Of a DNA stretch of 64,000 nucleotides, positions 8,315-15,811 are shown in pieces. The stretch is from Parvularcula dongshanensis (GTDB taxonomy: Bacteria; Pseudomonadota; Alphaproteobacteria; Caulobacterales; Parvularculaceae): positions 1,103,876-1,167,875 of the forward strand of contig NZ_JACHOB010000001.1 in assembly GCF_014199615.1 (NCBI RefSeq), read 5' to 3'. Made by a program: the position numbers and the translations under genes. Position 1 is the first letter of the stretch. Every line of letters begins with the position of its first letter. Under the pieces are notes generated by a model. That model saw only the letters and a program-made list of their open reading frames with translations. It did no database searches and had not been told where the DNA came from.

Positions 8315-8701
8315 GTGGCGCTACCGGCGGGCTGACCGCCCGCCGGAGTCTTTTGCGGCGCTACCGCTCGCTGGCGCTCGCTACTTGAGCGCTTGCTGGC
8401 GGCACGGGCCTTCGGCCTGTGCGCAGCGGGTTCGGCGCCAGCGAATGTCACGTTGGCCGTCGGGCACGCCGAAGCGCCCGCCCGTAGCGAGTTCCATGAA
8501 CCCAGGCGGGAGCCCGCACGCGGGTCGCCGCAGCGAAAGGCGTTGGGTTTGTACCGGGCCGCGACGTTCGGAGGTCCGGACCCCGAGATCGCGCGGTCGC
8601 GCGGCGTCTCGGCAAGGACCCGTCTGAAGCTCCCCGCGCCCATTCTTATCGCCGAAGGAGGAAGAGAACGGCGAACCGCCCGAAAGAGCCGTTCTTCGCG
8701 G
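8315..8701. other. Intergenic stretch without a supported gene
   Basis: About 390 bases between the rpsI terminator and the radC stop. A 123-codon minus-strand frame crosses it but also runs over the terminator. It is Arg/Ala/Pro/Ser-rich with no recognisable family, so it is probably chance. The stretch contains several GC-rich inverted repeats and a 16-base word (8356-8371) that recurs after tRNA-Leu. Confidence 0.5.
8356..8371. repeat. 16-base repeated word, copy 1 (copy 2 at 11730-11745)
   Basis: CGGCGCTACCGCTCGC occurs here, downstream of the rpsI terminator, and again just after tRNA-Leu(GAG). Both copies sit in non-coding DNA after a transcription unit. It may be a small dispersed intergenic element, but two copies of 16 bases is weak evidence. 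Confidence 0.35.
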
Positions 8702-9403
8702 TCAGAGCAAACCCAAGCTCTTGAAGCTCACCTCGCGCCCGCGACCGATGATGAGGTGATCGTGCACGCGGACGTCGACGCTCTTCGCCGCGTCGACGAT
8801 GCGCTTCGTCACCTCGATGTCGGCACGGGACGGCGTGGGGTCGCCCGAAGGGTGGTTGTGAACGAGGATGAGGGCGGCGGCGTCGAGAGCGAGGGCGCGT
8901 TTTACGACTTCCCTCGGATAGACGGGCGTGTGATTCACCGTGCCCTTGCTTTGGGCCTCGTCCGTAATCAAACGGTTCTTCGCGTCGAGGAAGAGCACGT
9001 GGAACTCTTCGGTCGTGTTGTAGGCGAGGTGGGATCGGCAGTAGCTGAGGAGGTCCTGCCAGGACGACAGGACCGGACGCTTTAGGACGTTGTCCTGCAT
9101 CATTTGGAGCGCCGCGGCGCGGGTGAGCGCGAACTCGTCGCAAGCGCGATCGGTCATCTTCAGCGGAGGCTTCCCCTCGACAGGCACCGTCAGCTCGCAA
9201 AGCCGCCCTCGCGGGGCGGCGAGGGCGTCTGCAAAGCTGCCGAAGGTGGCGATCAGCGCCTTGGCCAGCGGCTTCACGTCGCGCTGGGGGATCGCGTTGA
9301 AGAGGATCAGCTCCAGGAGCTCGTAGTCCTGTAGGCCTTCGGACCCGGCGCGGCGGAAGCGCTCCCGCAGGCGCTTCCGGTGCCCCGCATTCGGGTTCGG
9401 CAC
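8702..9403 (-). CDS. radC: RadC family JAB-domain protein
   Basis: About 233 residues from a GTG at 9403 (a TTG at 9409 is equally possible); the longer ATG-initiated frame would lie inside map. The N-terminal UPF0758 helix-hairpin region (GLQDYELLELILFNAIPQRDVKPLAKALI) is followed by the JAB/MPN domain with the metal motif HNHPSGDPTPSRAD and the segment LFLDAKNRLI. RadC is a widespread MPN-fold metalloprotein whose role in DNA repair is doubtful. It follows map with almost no gap, so the two are probably co-transcribed. Confidence 0.85.
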   Translation of the reverse strand: MPNPNAGHRKRLRERFRRAGSEGLQDYELLELILFNAIPQRDVKPLAKALIATFGSFADALAAPRGRLCELTVPVEGKPPLKMTDRACDEFALTRAAALQMMQDNVLKRPVLSSWQDLLSYCRSHLAYNTTEEFHVLFLDAKNRLITDEAQSKGTVNHTPVYPREVVKRALALDAAALILVHNHPSGDPTPSRADIEVTKRIVDAAKSVDVRVHDHLIIGRGREVSFKSLGLL

Positions 9404-9411
9404 GCTCAAGG

Positions 9412-10275
9412 TCAGCCCGCGTAGGGTGGACGATCGTACCCTACCGGGCTGCGCGTGAAGACCTCGACGCCGTCCTCGGTCACCGCCACGGCGTGCTCGA
9501 ACTGCGCGGTCAGCGAGCGGTCGCGCGTGACCGCGGTCCAACCGTCCTTGAGCACACGCATGTCGGGCTTGCCGGCGCAGATCATGGGCTCGATCGTGAA
9601 GAACATGCCGGGCTCAAGCACGGTCGCAGGGGCGCGGTGCACGCGGCCCGCCAAATCGCGTATCTCGCCGTAGTGGACGACGTTCGGTGCCTGGTGGAAC
9701 CGCTTGCCGAGGCCGTGGCCGCAGAAGTCGTGGACCGTGGTGAAGCCGTCCGCCTCGGCCCGGTCCTGGATCGCCTTGCCGATGTCGTAGAGCGTGTTCC
9801 CCGGCTTCACCTGGTCGATGCCGGCCCAAAGGCACTCATAGGTCACGTCGGTCAGGCGCCTCGCCAGCACCTTCGGCTCGCCGGCCCAGTACATGCGGCT
9901 CGTATCGCCGTGCCAGCCATCGAGCACCACGGTGATGTCGATGTTGAGGATGTCGCCATCCCTCATCGGCTTGGCGTTGACGGGCTTGCCGCCCGGGATA
10001 CCGTGGCAGATCACATGGTTCGGCGAGATGCAGAGCGCGTGACCGAATCCGCGATAGCCGACGGTGGCCGAGACCGCGCCGTGGTCGCGGATGAACTGGT
10101 AGGCGAGGTCGTCGAGCCGCGCGGAGTCCGCCCCCGGCTTCACCTCGGCCACGAGCATGTCGAGGCAAGAGGCGGCGAGCTGGCCGGCCTTGCGCATGCC
10201 TTCGAAGCCTTCGGCGTCGTGCCGGATGATAGAGTCGGGCGCGCGGGCGGTGAGGGTGTCCATGGGACCCGACAT
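9412..10275 (-). CDS. map: Methionine aminopeptidase type I
   Basis: 287 residues from the ATG at 10275, which has GGAAAGG 6 bases upstream; an ATG 12 bases further in is possible. It removes the initiator Met from nascent proteins. Type I features are GFGHALCISPNHVICHGIPG, the metal ligands in DILNIDITVVLDGWHGDTSRMY, HDFCGHGLGKRFHQAP, and FFTIEPMICAG with the final TAQFEHAVAVTEDG. Co-directional with radC. Essential cytosolic enzyme. Confidence 0.95.
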   Translation of the reverse strand: MSGPMDTLTARAPDSIIRHDAEGFEGMRKAGQLAASCLDMLVAEVKPGADSARLDDLAYQFIRDHGAVSATVGYRGFGHALCISPNHVICHGIPGGKPVNAKPMRDGDILNIDITVVLDGWHGDTSRMYWAGEPKVLARRLTDVTYECLWAGIDQVKPGNTLYDIGKAIQDRAEADGFTTVHDFCGHGLGKRFHQAPNVVHYGEIRDLAGRVHRAPATVLEPGMFFTIEPMICAGKPDMRVLKDGWTAVTRDRSLTAQFEHAVAVTEDGVEVFTRSPVGYDRPPYAG

Positions 10276-10457
10276 AGCGTGCCTTTCCGCCCCTTGCGAG
10301 GGCAGGGCCCCATTCTGCGCGAGCTGATGAACATCCTTAAAGGTTGCGAACCCGAGCCTGCCCACACCTGTTGCCTTGATAAGTCCGCGGCTTGCGGACG
10401 ACGCGGCTTAGGCCGTTGTTTGAGAATTCTATTTGGAAGATTTGATCGGAGGACACT

Positions 10458-10796
10458 ATGGCATTGACGCTTTCCGCCACCAGCATCATCGGCGACGACG
10501 TCCGCAACGACGCGGGCGAGGCGCTAGGCAGCATCAAGGACATCATGCTCGACACGAGCACGGGCCGGATCGAGTACGCGGTCCTGCAGTTCGGCGGCGT
10601 AATGTTCGTCGGCGACAAGCTATTCGCCGTTCCGTGGGACCAGTTCACGGTCGACACGGCGAAGAAGGAACTCGTGTTGAACGTGCCGAAGGAGCGCCTG
10701 AAGGACGCGCCGGGCTTCGATAAGGACAACTGGCCGAACTTTGCGGACCAGGCATACCGGACGGAGCTCAGCGGCTACTACGGCGCGGCTCACTGA
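10458..10796 (+). CDS. PRC-barrel domain protein
   Basis: 112 residues, almost all one PRC-barrel: LSATSIIGDDVRNDAGEALGSIKDIMLDTSTGRIEYAVLQFGG, then FVGDKLFAVPWDQFTVDTAKKELVLNV, with a short C-terminal tail. No signal peptide, so probably cytosolic. Small PRC-barrel proteins of this type are often stress-related, but the partner is unknown. AGGACACT lies upstream of the ATG. Followed by a hairpin shared with the end of lipB. Confidence 0.82.
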   Translation: MALTLSATSIIGDDVRNDAGEALGSIKDIMLDTSTGRIEYAVLQFGGVMFVGDKLFAVPWDQFTVDTAKKELVLNVPKERLKDAPGFDKDNWPNFADQAYRTELSGYYGAAH

Positions 10797-10812
10797 CGAG
10801 CCGAGCGATCGC

Positions 10813-11544
10813 TTAGACGAGTTCGGAGAGGCCCCGCCCCGGCGGGGCCTTCTCATGTTCGGCCTCGTCCACCGTAGGGCCGAAGACCTCTTCCCAGGAG
10901 GCACGCAGCGCGGCATCGACCTCGTCCATGGTAACGGGGCGGCCGAGGTCCACGAGGCTCGTGACGCCCAAGCCCTCTTCTTGGATGCCGCAGGGCGTGA
11001 TGCCGCCGAAGTGCGTGAGGTCCGGCTCAACGTTGAGCGCCACGCCGTGAAAGCTGACCCAACGGCGAAGGCGGACGCCGAGCGCGGCGATCTTGTCCTC
11101 GCGGCGGTAGCCAGGGCCGGAGCGGTCGACCCAGACGCCGATCCGTCCGTCGCGAAGCTCGCCCTTCACGCCGAAGCGGTCGAGCGCGCCGATGATCCAG
11201 TCTTCGAGGTCCGCGACGAAGCGGCGGACGTCGCGGGTCCGCTTCGTCAGATCCAGCATCACGTAGGCCACGCGCTGACCGGGTCCGTGATAGGTGTACT
11301 GGCCGCCGCGCGCCGAATCGTAGACCGGGAAGCGGTCCGGGTCGCGCAGGTCGCAGGGCTTGGCCGACGTGCCCGCCGTGTAGAGCGGCGGATGCTCGAG
11401 AAGCCAGACGAGCTCCGGTGCCGTGCCGGCTTGGATCTCCGCGACCCGCGCTTCCATCGCCTCGACGGCGGTAGGGTAGAGGACGCGCCCCTCGCTTACG
11501 CGCCAGGCGACGGGCGTTTCGGTCCAGTTCGCACGCTCTGTCAT
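10813..11544 (-). CDS. lipB: Octanoyltransferase LipB
   Basis: 243 residues. It transfers octanoyl from acyl carrier protein to lipoyl domains, the first step of endogenous lipoate synthesis. Family features are [59 protein letters not shown] with the catalytic Lys, and GITPCGI with the catalytic Cys. The last residues are encoded by a terminator-like hairpin. No LipA is nearby. Confidence 0.95.
   Translation of the reverse strand: MTERANWTETPVAWRVSEGRVLYPTAVEAMEARVAEIQAGTAPELVWLLEHPPLYTAGTSAKPCDLRDPDRFPVYDSARGGQYTYHGPGQRVAYVMLDLTKRTRDVRRFVADLEDWIIGALDRFGVKGELRDGRIGVWVDRSGPGYRREDKIAALGVRLRRWVSFHGVALNVEPDLTHFGGITPCGIQEEGLGVTSLVDLGRPVTMDEVDAALRASWEEVFGPTVDEAEHEKAPPGRGLSELV
10829..10850. terminator. 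Hairpin between the PRC-barrel gene and lipB, inside the lipB 3' end
   Basis: AGGCCCCGCC-CC-GGCGGGGCCT is a perfect 10-bp inverted repeat. It begins 33 bases after the PRC-barrel stop and lies inside the last codons of the convergent lipB (Ala-Pro-Pro-Gly-Arg-Gly). The T-run on the plus side is only TTCTC. It could act on transcripts from both sides, though the tight loop and weak T-run lower confidence. Confidence 0.55.
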
Positions 11545-11573
11545 GAAAGGCGTCTAGCGGGGAACGATTGGGC

Positions 11574-11600
11574 TTCACAGGCCCGCTTCGCTTTGCTATC
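11574..11600 (+). promoter_or_regulatory. Probable tRNA-Leu promoter
   Basis: TTCACA at 11574-11579 and GCTATC at 11595-11600 are 15 bases apart. They end 34 bases before the mature 5' end of tRNA-Leu. The -10 core is the same as in the rplM promoter. Confidence 0.45.
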
Positions 11601-11634
11601 GGCGCGCTTCCGCGAGGGAGACCCCCTCGCCAGT

Positions 11635-11721
11635 GCGGTCGTGGCGGAATTGGTAGACGCGCAGCGTTGAGGTCGCTGTCCGGTAACACGGGTGGAAGTT
11701 CGAGTCTTCTCGACCGCACCA
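11635..11721 (+). tRNA. tRNA-Leu(GAG)
   Basis: An 87-nt class II tRNA. The acceptor stem GCGGTCG pairs with CGACCGC and CCA is encoded. The D-arm is TGGCGGAATTGGTAGACGC-like, the anticodon stem is CAGCG/CGCTG with loop TTGAGGT (anticodon GAG), then a variable arm and the T-loop GTTCGAGTC. Reads CUC/CUU codons. Confidence 0.95.
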
Positions 11722-11729
11722 TTTACATT

Positions 11730-11745
11730 CGGCGCTACCGCTCGC
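11730..11745. repeat. 16-base repeated word, copy 2 (copy 1 at 8356-8371)
   Basis: Identical to the word after the rpsI terminator. It begins 8 bases after the tRNA-Leu CCA end. The rest of 11746-11896 shows no gene; a GC-rich inverted stretch (GAGCG/GGCCGTCTCGGCC) is present. Confidence 0.35.
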
Positions 11746-11896
11746 GAGTCGAGCGCGATGGCGCCGCGCTGGATACAGATCCCGGACAGGCGTAGAATGG
11801 TGTCGCCGCTCTCGCGGACCGATCCGTTGAGCGGTGGGCCGTCTCGGCCATCTTTCGGCTCGAGGGGCGGCCCAACCCGCACCCGGAGACGGGCCG

Positions 11897-12118
11897 ATGG
11901 TCACCGATCCTACGTCAGATCCCCTTATCCAAAACCGGCGCCGAACGCTGCATCGGTTCTTAGTGATCGAAGTCGAGTACGCGGCGCCGGCCGTCCTGTC
12001 CGTCGTGACGCTCGTCGCGATGCTCCTCGCCCATCGCGGCCTACCGACGGCGCTCGTCTTCGCAGCCCTCGTCTACCTGGTGACGCACACCGTCGCGAAG
12101 CGGTTCCTCATTCACTAG
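11897..12118 (+). CDS. Small two-helix membrane protein, unknown
   Basis: 73 residues from the ATG at 11897. A polar, basic N-terminus (PLIQNRRRTLHRFLVIEVEY) is followed by two hydrophobic segments, APAVLSVVTLVAMLLAH and PTALVFAALVYLVTHTV, and a basic end KRFLIH. No family recognised. It is probably an inner-membrane protein with both ends on the same side. The coding call rests on its clean membrane topology and position before proS. Confidence 0.55.
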   Translation: MVTDPTSDPLIQNRRRTLHRFLVIEVEYAAPAVLSVVTLVAMLLAHRGLPTALVFAALVYLVTHTVAKRFLIH

Positions 12119-12192
12119 GCGCTAGCACGGTGAGCGTGGACAGCGGGGCACCGCGCCGATAACTCCGCGCGATGCCTGCCGCGGAGCCTCCC

Positions 12193-13536
12193 ATGCGCCT
12201 TTCCCGCTTCTACCTGCCGACCCTGAAGGAGACGCCGGGCGACGCGCAGATCGCCTCGCACCGGTTCATGCTGCGCGCGGGCATGATCCGTCAGCAGGCG
12301 GCGGGCATCTATGCCTGGCTGCCGCTCGGCCTCCGCGTCCTGCGCAAGATCGAGGCGATCGTGCGGGAGGAGCAGGATCGGGCGGGCGCGGTCGAGATGC
12401 TGATGCCGACGATCCAACCTGCGAACCTTTGGCAGGAATCGGGGCGCTACGACGCCTACGGCCCCGAGATGTTGCGCATCGAGGACCGCTCGGGTCGGGA
12501 GATGCTCTACGGCCCGACGAACGAGGAGATGATCACCGAGATCGTCCGGGCGGGCACGCGCTCCTACAAGCAGCTCCCGCTCATGCTCTACCACGTGCAG
12601 TGGAAGTTCCGGGACGAACTGCGTCCGCGCTTCGGCGTCATGCGGGGGCGGGAGTTCCTGATGAAGGATACCTACAGCTTCGACCTTACGCCTGAGGACG
12701 CGCGGCGGTCCTACCTCAAGATGTTCGTCGCCTACCTGCGGACCTTCGAACGCATGGGCGTGCGCGCCGTGCCGGTCCGCGCGGATCCCGGGCCGATCGG
12801 CGGCGACCTCTCCCACGAGTTCGTCCTTCTGACCGAGAACGGCGAGTCGGAAGTGTTCCTTCACAAGGGTCTCGCCGACCTGCCCGCGCCCGGCGTGGAC
12901 ACGGACTTCGGCGGTGACCTAGAGCCGCTCTTCGCCGAGCGGACTTCGCTCTATGCGCGTACGGACGAGATGCACGACGAGGGGCTGTGGGCAGAGGTGG
13001 GCGAAGCCGACCGCACGACGCTGAAGGGCATCGAGGTCGGGCACATCTTCTACTTCGGGAACAAGTACTCCGAGCCGATGGGTGCCAAGGTGCAAGGCCC
13101 GGACGGGCAGGAGCACGAGATCGAGATGGGCTCTTACGGGATCGGCGTCAGCCGCCTCGTCGGCGCGATCATCGAGGCGCACAACGACGAGGCGGGGCCG
13201 ATCTGGCCGGTGCCGGTCGCGCCTTTCCACTGCGGTGTCGTGAACCTGAAGGCGGGCGACGCGGAAGCGGACGCGGCCTGCGAGGCGCTGGTCGCCGAGC
13301 TCGAAGGGCAGGGGGTCGAGGTCCTTTACGACGACACGGGCGACCGGGCGGGCGAGAAGTTCGCGCGGATGGACCTGATCGGTTTGCCCTACGCGGTCAC
13401 GGTCGGCCCGCGCGGTCTCAAGGAGGGCAAGGTCGAGGTGAAGACCCGCGCCACCGGCGAGAAGCAGGAGGTCGCGCTCGCAGATGCCGCCTCGATGATC
13501 GCCGAGCGGGTCCGCGACGCGTTGGCGGTTCGCTAG
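12193..13536 (+). CDS. proS: Prolyl-tRNA synthetase (short type, without INS domain)
   Basis: About 447 residues, the alphaproteobacterial short ProS that lacks the editing (INS) domain. The ATG at 12193 follows GGAG at 6 bases; an ATG at 12172 has no ribosome site. Class II motifs are present: [18 protein letters not shown], motif 2 [27 protein letters not shown], and motif 3 [16 protein letters not shown], followed by the anticodon-binding domain ([35 protein letters not shown]). Charges tRNA-Pro. Confidence 0.96.
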   Translation: MRLSRFYLPTLKETPGDAQIASHRFMLRAGMIRQQAAGIYAWLPLGLRVLRKIEAIVREEQDRAGAVEMLMPTIQPANLWQESGRYDAYGPEMLRIEDRSGREMLYGPTNEEMITEIVRAGTRSYKQLPLMLYHVQWKFRDELRPRFGVMRGREFLMKDTYSFDLTPEDARRSYLKMFVAYLRTFERMGVRAVPVRADPGPIGGDLSHEFVLLTENGESEVFLHKGLADLPAPGVDTDFGGDLEPLFAERTSLYARTDEMHDEGLWAEVGEADRTTLKGIEVGHIFYFGNKYSEPMGAKVQGPDGQEHEIEMGSYGIGVSRLVGAIIEAHNDEAGPIWPVPVAPFHCGVVNLKAGDAEADAACEALVAELEGQGVEVLYDDTGDRAGEKFARMDLIGLPYAVTVGPRGLKEGKVEVKTRATGEKQEVALADAASMIAERVRDALAVR

Positions 13537-13597
13537 ACTTCGTTTCAAAGCCGAAAGCTTTCTGGCCGCAACGGCGGAGATGTCCCATCTTCGCCCT

Positions 13598-14623
13598 ATG
13601 CATCTGACGAGACGCGGCTTCGTGGCCGCCCTTTCCGCCTCGGCGGTCGCTCCTGGCTGCTCCCGCGCCGAGACCACGGGCCTTTTTGCGAGCCTGCTCG
13701 ACCAAGCGTTCGGAGAGGCGGCGACGCTGCCGCAGCTTCGCTCGATGATCGTCGCGCGCGACGGCGCCGTGGTGCGAGAGCGGGTGTTTCAAGGGCCGAA
13801 CCTTGACACGCCGGTCAACATCAAGAGCGCGTCGAAGTCCGTCCTCTCCGCGCTCGCCGGAGTGGCGATTGGGCAGGGCGTTCTGTCCGGCGTCGACGCG
13901 CAGATCGCGCCGCTACTCGGTGAGCGCGTCCCGCAGGACGCCGACCCCCGAATCTCCGAGATCACCATCGAGGACCTGCTGACGATGCGCGCAGGGCTAG
14001 GCTCGACCTCGAGCCGGAACTACGGCCCATGGGTCGTGAGCGAGGATTGGGTCGCATACGCGCTCGAGCAGCCCTTCGTGGCCGATCCTGGCGGACGGAT
14101 GATCTACTCGACTGGCAGCTCGCACCTCCTCTCGACCGTCCTGACGCGGGCGTCGGGGCGAAGCACGCTCGCGCTCGCACGGGACTGGCTCGGCGAACCC
14201 TTGGGCATCGAGGTGCCGCCTTGGACGCGGGACCCTCAGGGCGTCTATATGGGTGGCAACCAGATGGCGCTCTCGCCTCGCGCACTTCTCAAGATCGGTG
14301 AGCTCTACCGGAACAACGGCGTGCATGACGGCGTACGCGTCCTGCCGGACAGCTGGGTCGACGAGAGTTGGCGGCCTCGCGTGCGCTCGCCCTGGAGCGG
14401 TGGCAGCTACGGTTATGGGTGGTGGCTGGGGCAAGCGGGCGCGATCCGGCTCGCCTACGCCTGGGGTTATGGCGGCCAGATGATCTACGTCGCCCCGAGC
14501 TTGGGGCTTACCGCGATCATGACCTCGGACCCCGACGCGCGCGGTGTCGATGGTCACGTCCAGTCGCTGCACCGCCTCGTCTCGCGCTTTCTCGTCCCGG
14601 CCGCACAGCGCGGCGAGAGCTGA
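13598..14623 (+). CDS. Beta-lactamase-family serine hydrolase, Tat-exported
   Basis: About 341 residues. The N-terminus HLTRRGFVAALSASAVAPGC has a twin-arginine motif and a Cys that could be a lipobox (APGC), so export by Tat and possibly lipidation are inferred. The catalytic SxxK is SASK in NIKSASKSVLSAL, the Tyr motif is YSTGS, and the late GYGGQMIYVAP replaces KTG. This is the class C/EstB-like group of esterases and amidases, not a dedicated antibiotic lactamase. An ATG at 13580 is an alternative start. Confidence 0.8.
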   Translation: MHLTRRGFVAALSASAVAPGCSRAETTGLFASLLDQAFGEAATLPQLRSMIVARDGAVVRERVFQGPNLDTPVNIKSASKSVLSALAGVAIGQGVLSGVDAQIAPLLGERVPQDADPRISEITIEDLLTMRAGLGSTSSRNYGPWVVSEDWVAYALEQPFVADPGGRMIYSTGSSHLLSTVLTRASGRSTLALARDWLGEPLGIEVPPWTRDPQGVYMGGNQMALSPRALLKIGELYRNNGVHDGVRVLPDSWVDESWRPRVRSPWSGGSYGYGWWLGQAGAIRLAYAWGYGGQMIYVAPSLGLTAIMTSDPDARGVDGHVQSLHRLVSRFLVPAAQRGES

Positions 14624-14683
14624 CACCTCTCCGTTAAGTCCCCCGACTGTAGACCGGAGCGGGCTGACGGGGCAGAAGGCGAC

Positions 14684-15808
14684 ATGGGGTTCGGAACGAG
14701 GCGAGTGCTGGCCGCGGGGCTGGCTTTGACGGCGAGCGCGTGCGCCTCCTCGACCGTGCGTCCGCCAGCGCCCGTCGCGATCGACACGCTGACCTACTCC
14801 AACGCCATCTCGCAGGCGCGCCAGGAGCAGTTGCTCCTGAACATCGTCCGACTGCGCTACGACGACCCCGTCACCTTCGTCGACGTCGAGCGCATGACGA
14901 CGCAAGACCGCACCTCGTATCGGGGTGGGCTGTCGAGCGCGATCCCGCTGGACGGCAACCCGCTGAACGAGGTGCTGTCGGGGAATATCGGCGGAGATAC
15001 GAGCAGCCAGCCGACAGTCGTCTACAACGCGCTGCGGGGTAAGGACTTCGCGCAGCAGCTTCTCCAGCCGCTGCCGCCGGCTTCGATCTTCCTTCTCAGC
15101 CAGTCGGGCTGGAGCGTGGAGCGCCTGCTTCTCTGCTGCGTGGCGCGGATCGGGAACGTCGACAACGCCCGCGTCTCGACGGGACCGAGTAGCGAGGTTC
15201 TGCCCAACAACGTCCGCTTCAGACAGCTCGCATCGCTGATGCGCACGCTGCAGGACAGTGACCGCCTCTTGGCTCAGGTGATCGACGCGGAGGAGGCAGG
15301 CGGCGATCCACGTGTGATCCTCAAGTGGGATCGCGGTGTCCGCGAAGGTCAGGCATTGGCCGAGTTCCTGACCAAGAACTGGGCAGCCGACGTCGTGCCG
15401 ATGTCGGGCAATCGATACATGGCGGAGATCACGACACGGGGGAACATGCTCGGCGACTTCGCCGTGCGCGGACGCTCCCTTCTGGGGGTTATGTCGGCGC
15501 TGTCGAAGACCGTCGCCGTGCCGGTTGAGCACGAGAGCCTAGTGGGGACCTCCGCGCGGGCCGACCTTTCCAGCCATTGCACGGCACCGCCCCCTTGGGA
15601 CGAGGTGACGGGCGGTTACTTCGCCGTCATGTCGTCGAAGACCAAGCCGGACACAGCCGCCGTCGCCGTGCCTTACCGTGGCTACTGGTTCTACGTCGAC
15701 GACCGCTGCCACGCGGCGAAGTCGACACTTACGCTGGTCGACCACCTCTACGCCTTGCAAGCGGGCATCTCGAACGGCGCGACGACGCTCTTGCTGCTCG
15801 GCGGGTAA
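14684..15808 (+). CDS. Conserved lipoprotein of unknown function
   Basis: 374 residues. The signal peptide ends at a lipobox (LTASAC), then comes a domain beginning SNAISQARQEQLLLNIVRLRY and DPVTFVDVERM. I recognise this pattern from uncharacterised proteobacterial lipoproteins. Later parts include SIFLLSQSGWSVERLLLCC and a C-terminal block with YRGYWFYVDDRC and LVDHLYALQAGI. Several Cys are present. It is likely anchored facing the periplasm. Its stop is 3 bases from the convergent GH5 gene stop. Function unknown. Confidence 0.7.
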   Translation: MGFGTRRVLAAGLALTASACASSTVRPPAPVAIDTLTYSNAISQARQEQLLLNIVRLRYDDPVTFVDVERMTTQDRTSYRGGLSSAIPLDGNPLNEVLSGNIGGDTSSQPTVVYNALRGKDFAQQLLQPLPPASIFLLSQSGWSVERLLLCCVARIGNVDNARVSTGPSSEVLPNNVRFRQLASLMRTLQDSDRLLAQVIDAEEAGGDPRVILKWDRGVREGQALAEFLTKNWAADVVPMSGNRYMAEITTRGNMLGDFAVRGRSLLGVMSALSKTVAVPVEHESLVGTSARADLSSHCTAPPPWDEVTGGYFAVMSSKTKPDTAAVAVPYRGYWFYVDDRCHAAKSTLTLVDHLYALQAGISNGATTLLLLGG

Positions 15809-15811
15809 GCC

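Noticed and set aside
8272..8643. 123-codon minus-strand frame after rpsI
   Set aside because: It runs through the rpsI terminator and has no family pattern; judged chance coding in intergenic DNA.
13997..15532. 511-codon minus-strand frame
   Set aside because: Antisense to the serine hydrolase and the conserved lipoprotein, with no motif, signal or family pattern of its own.
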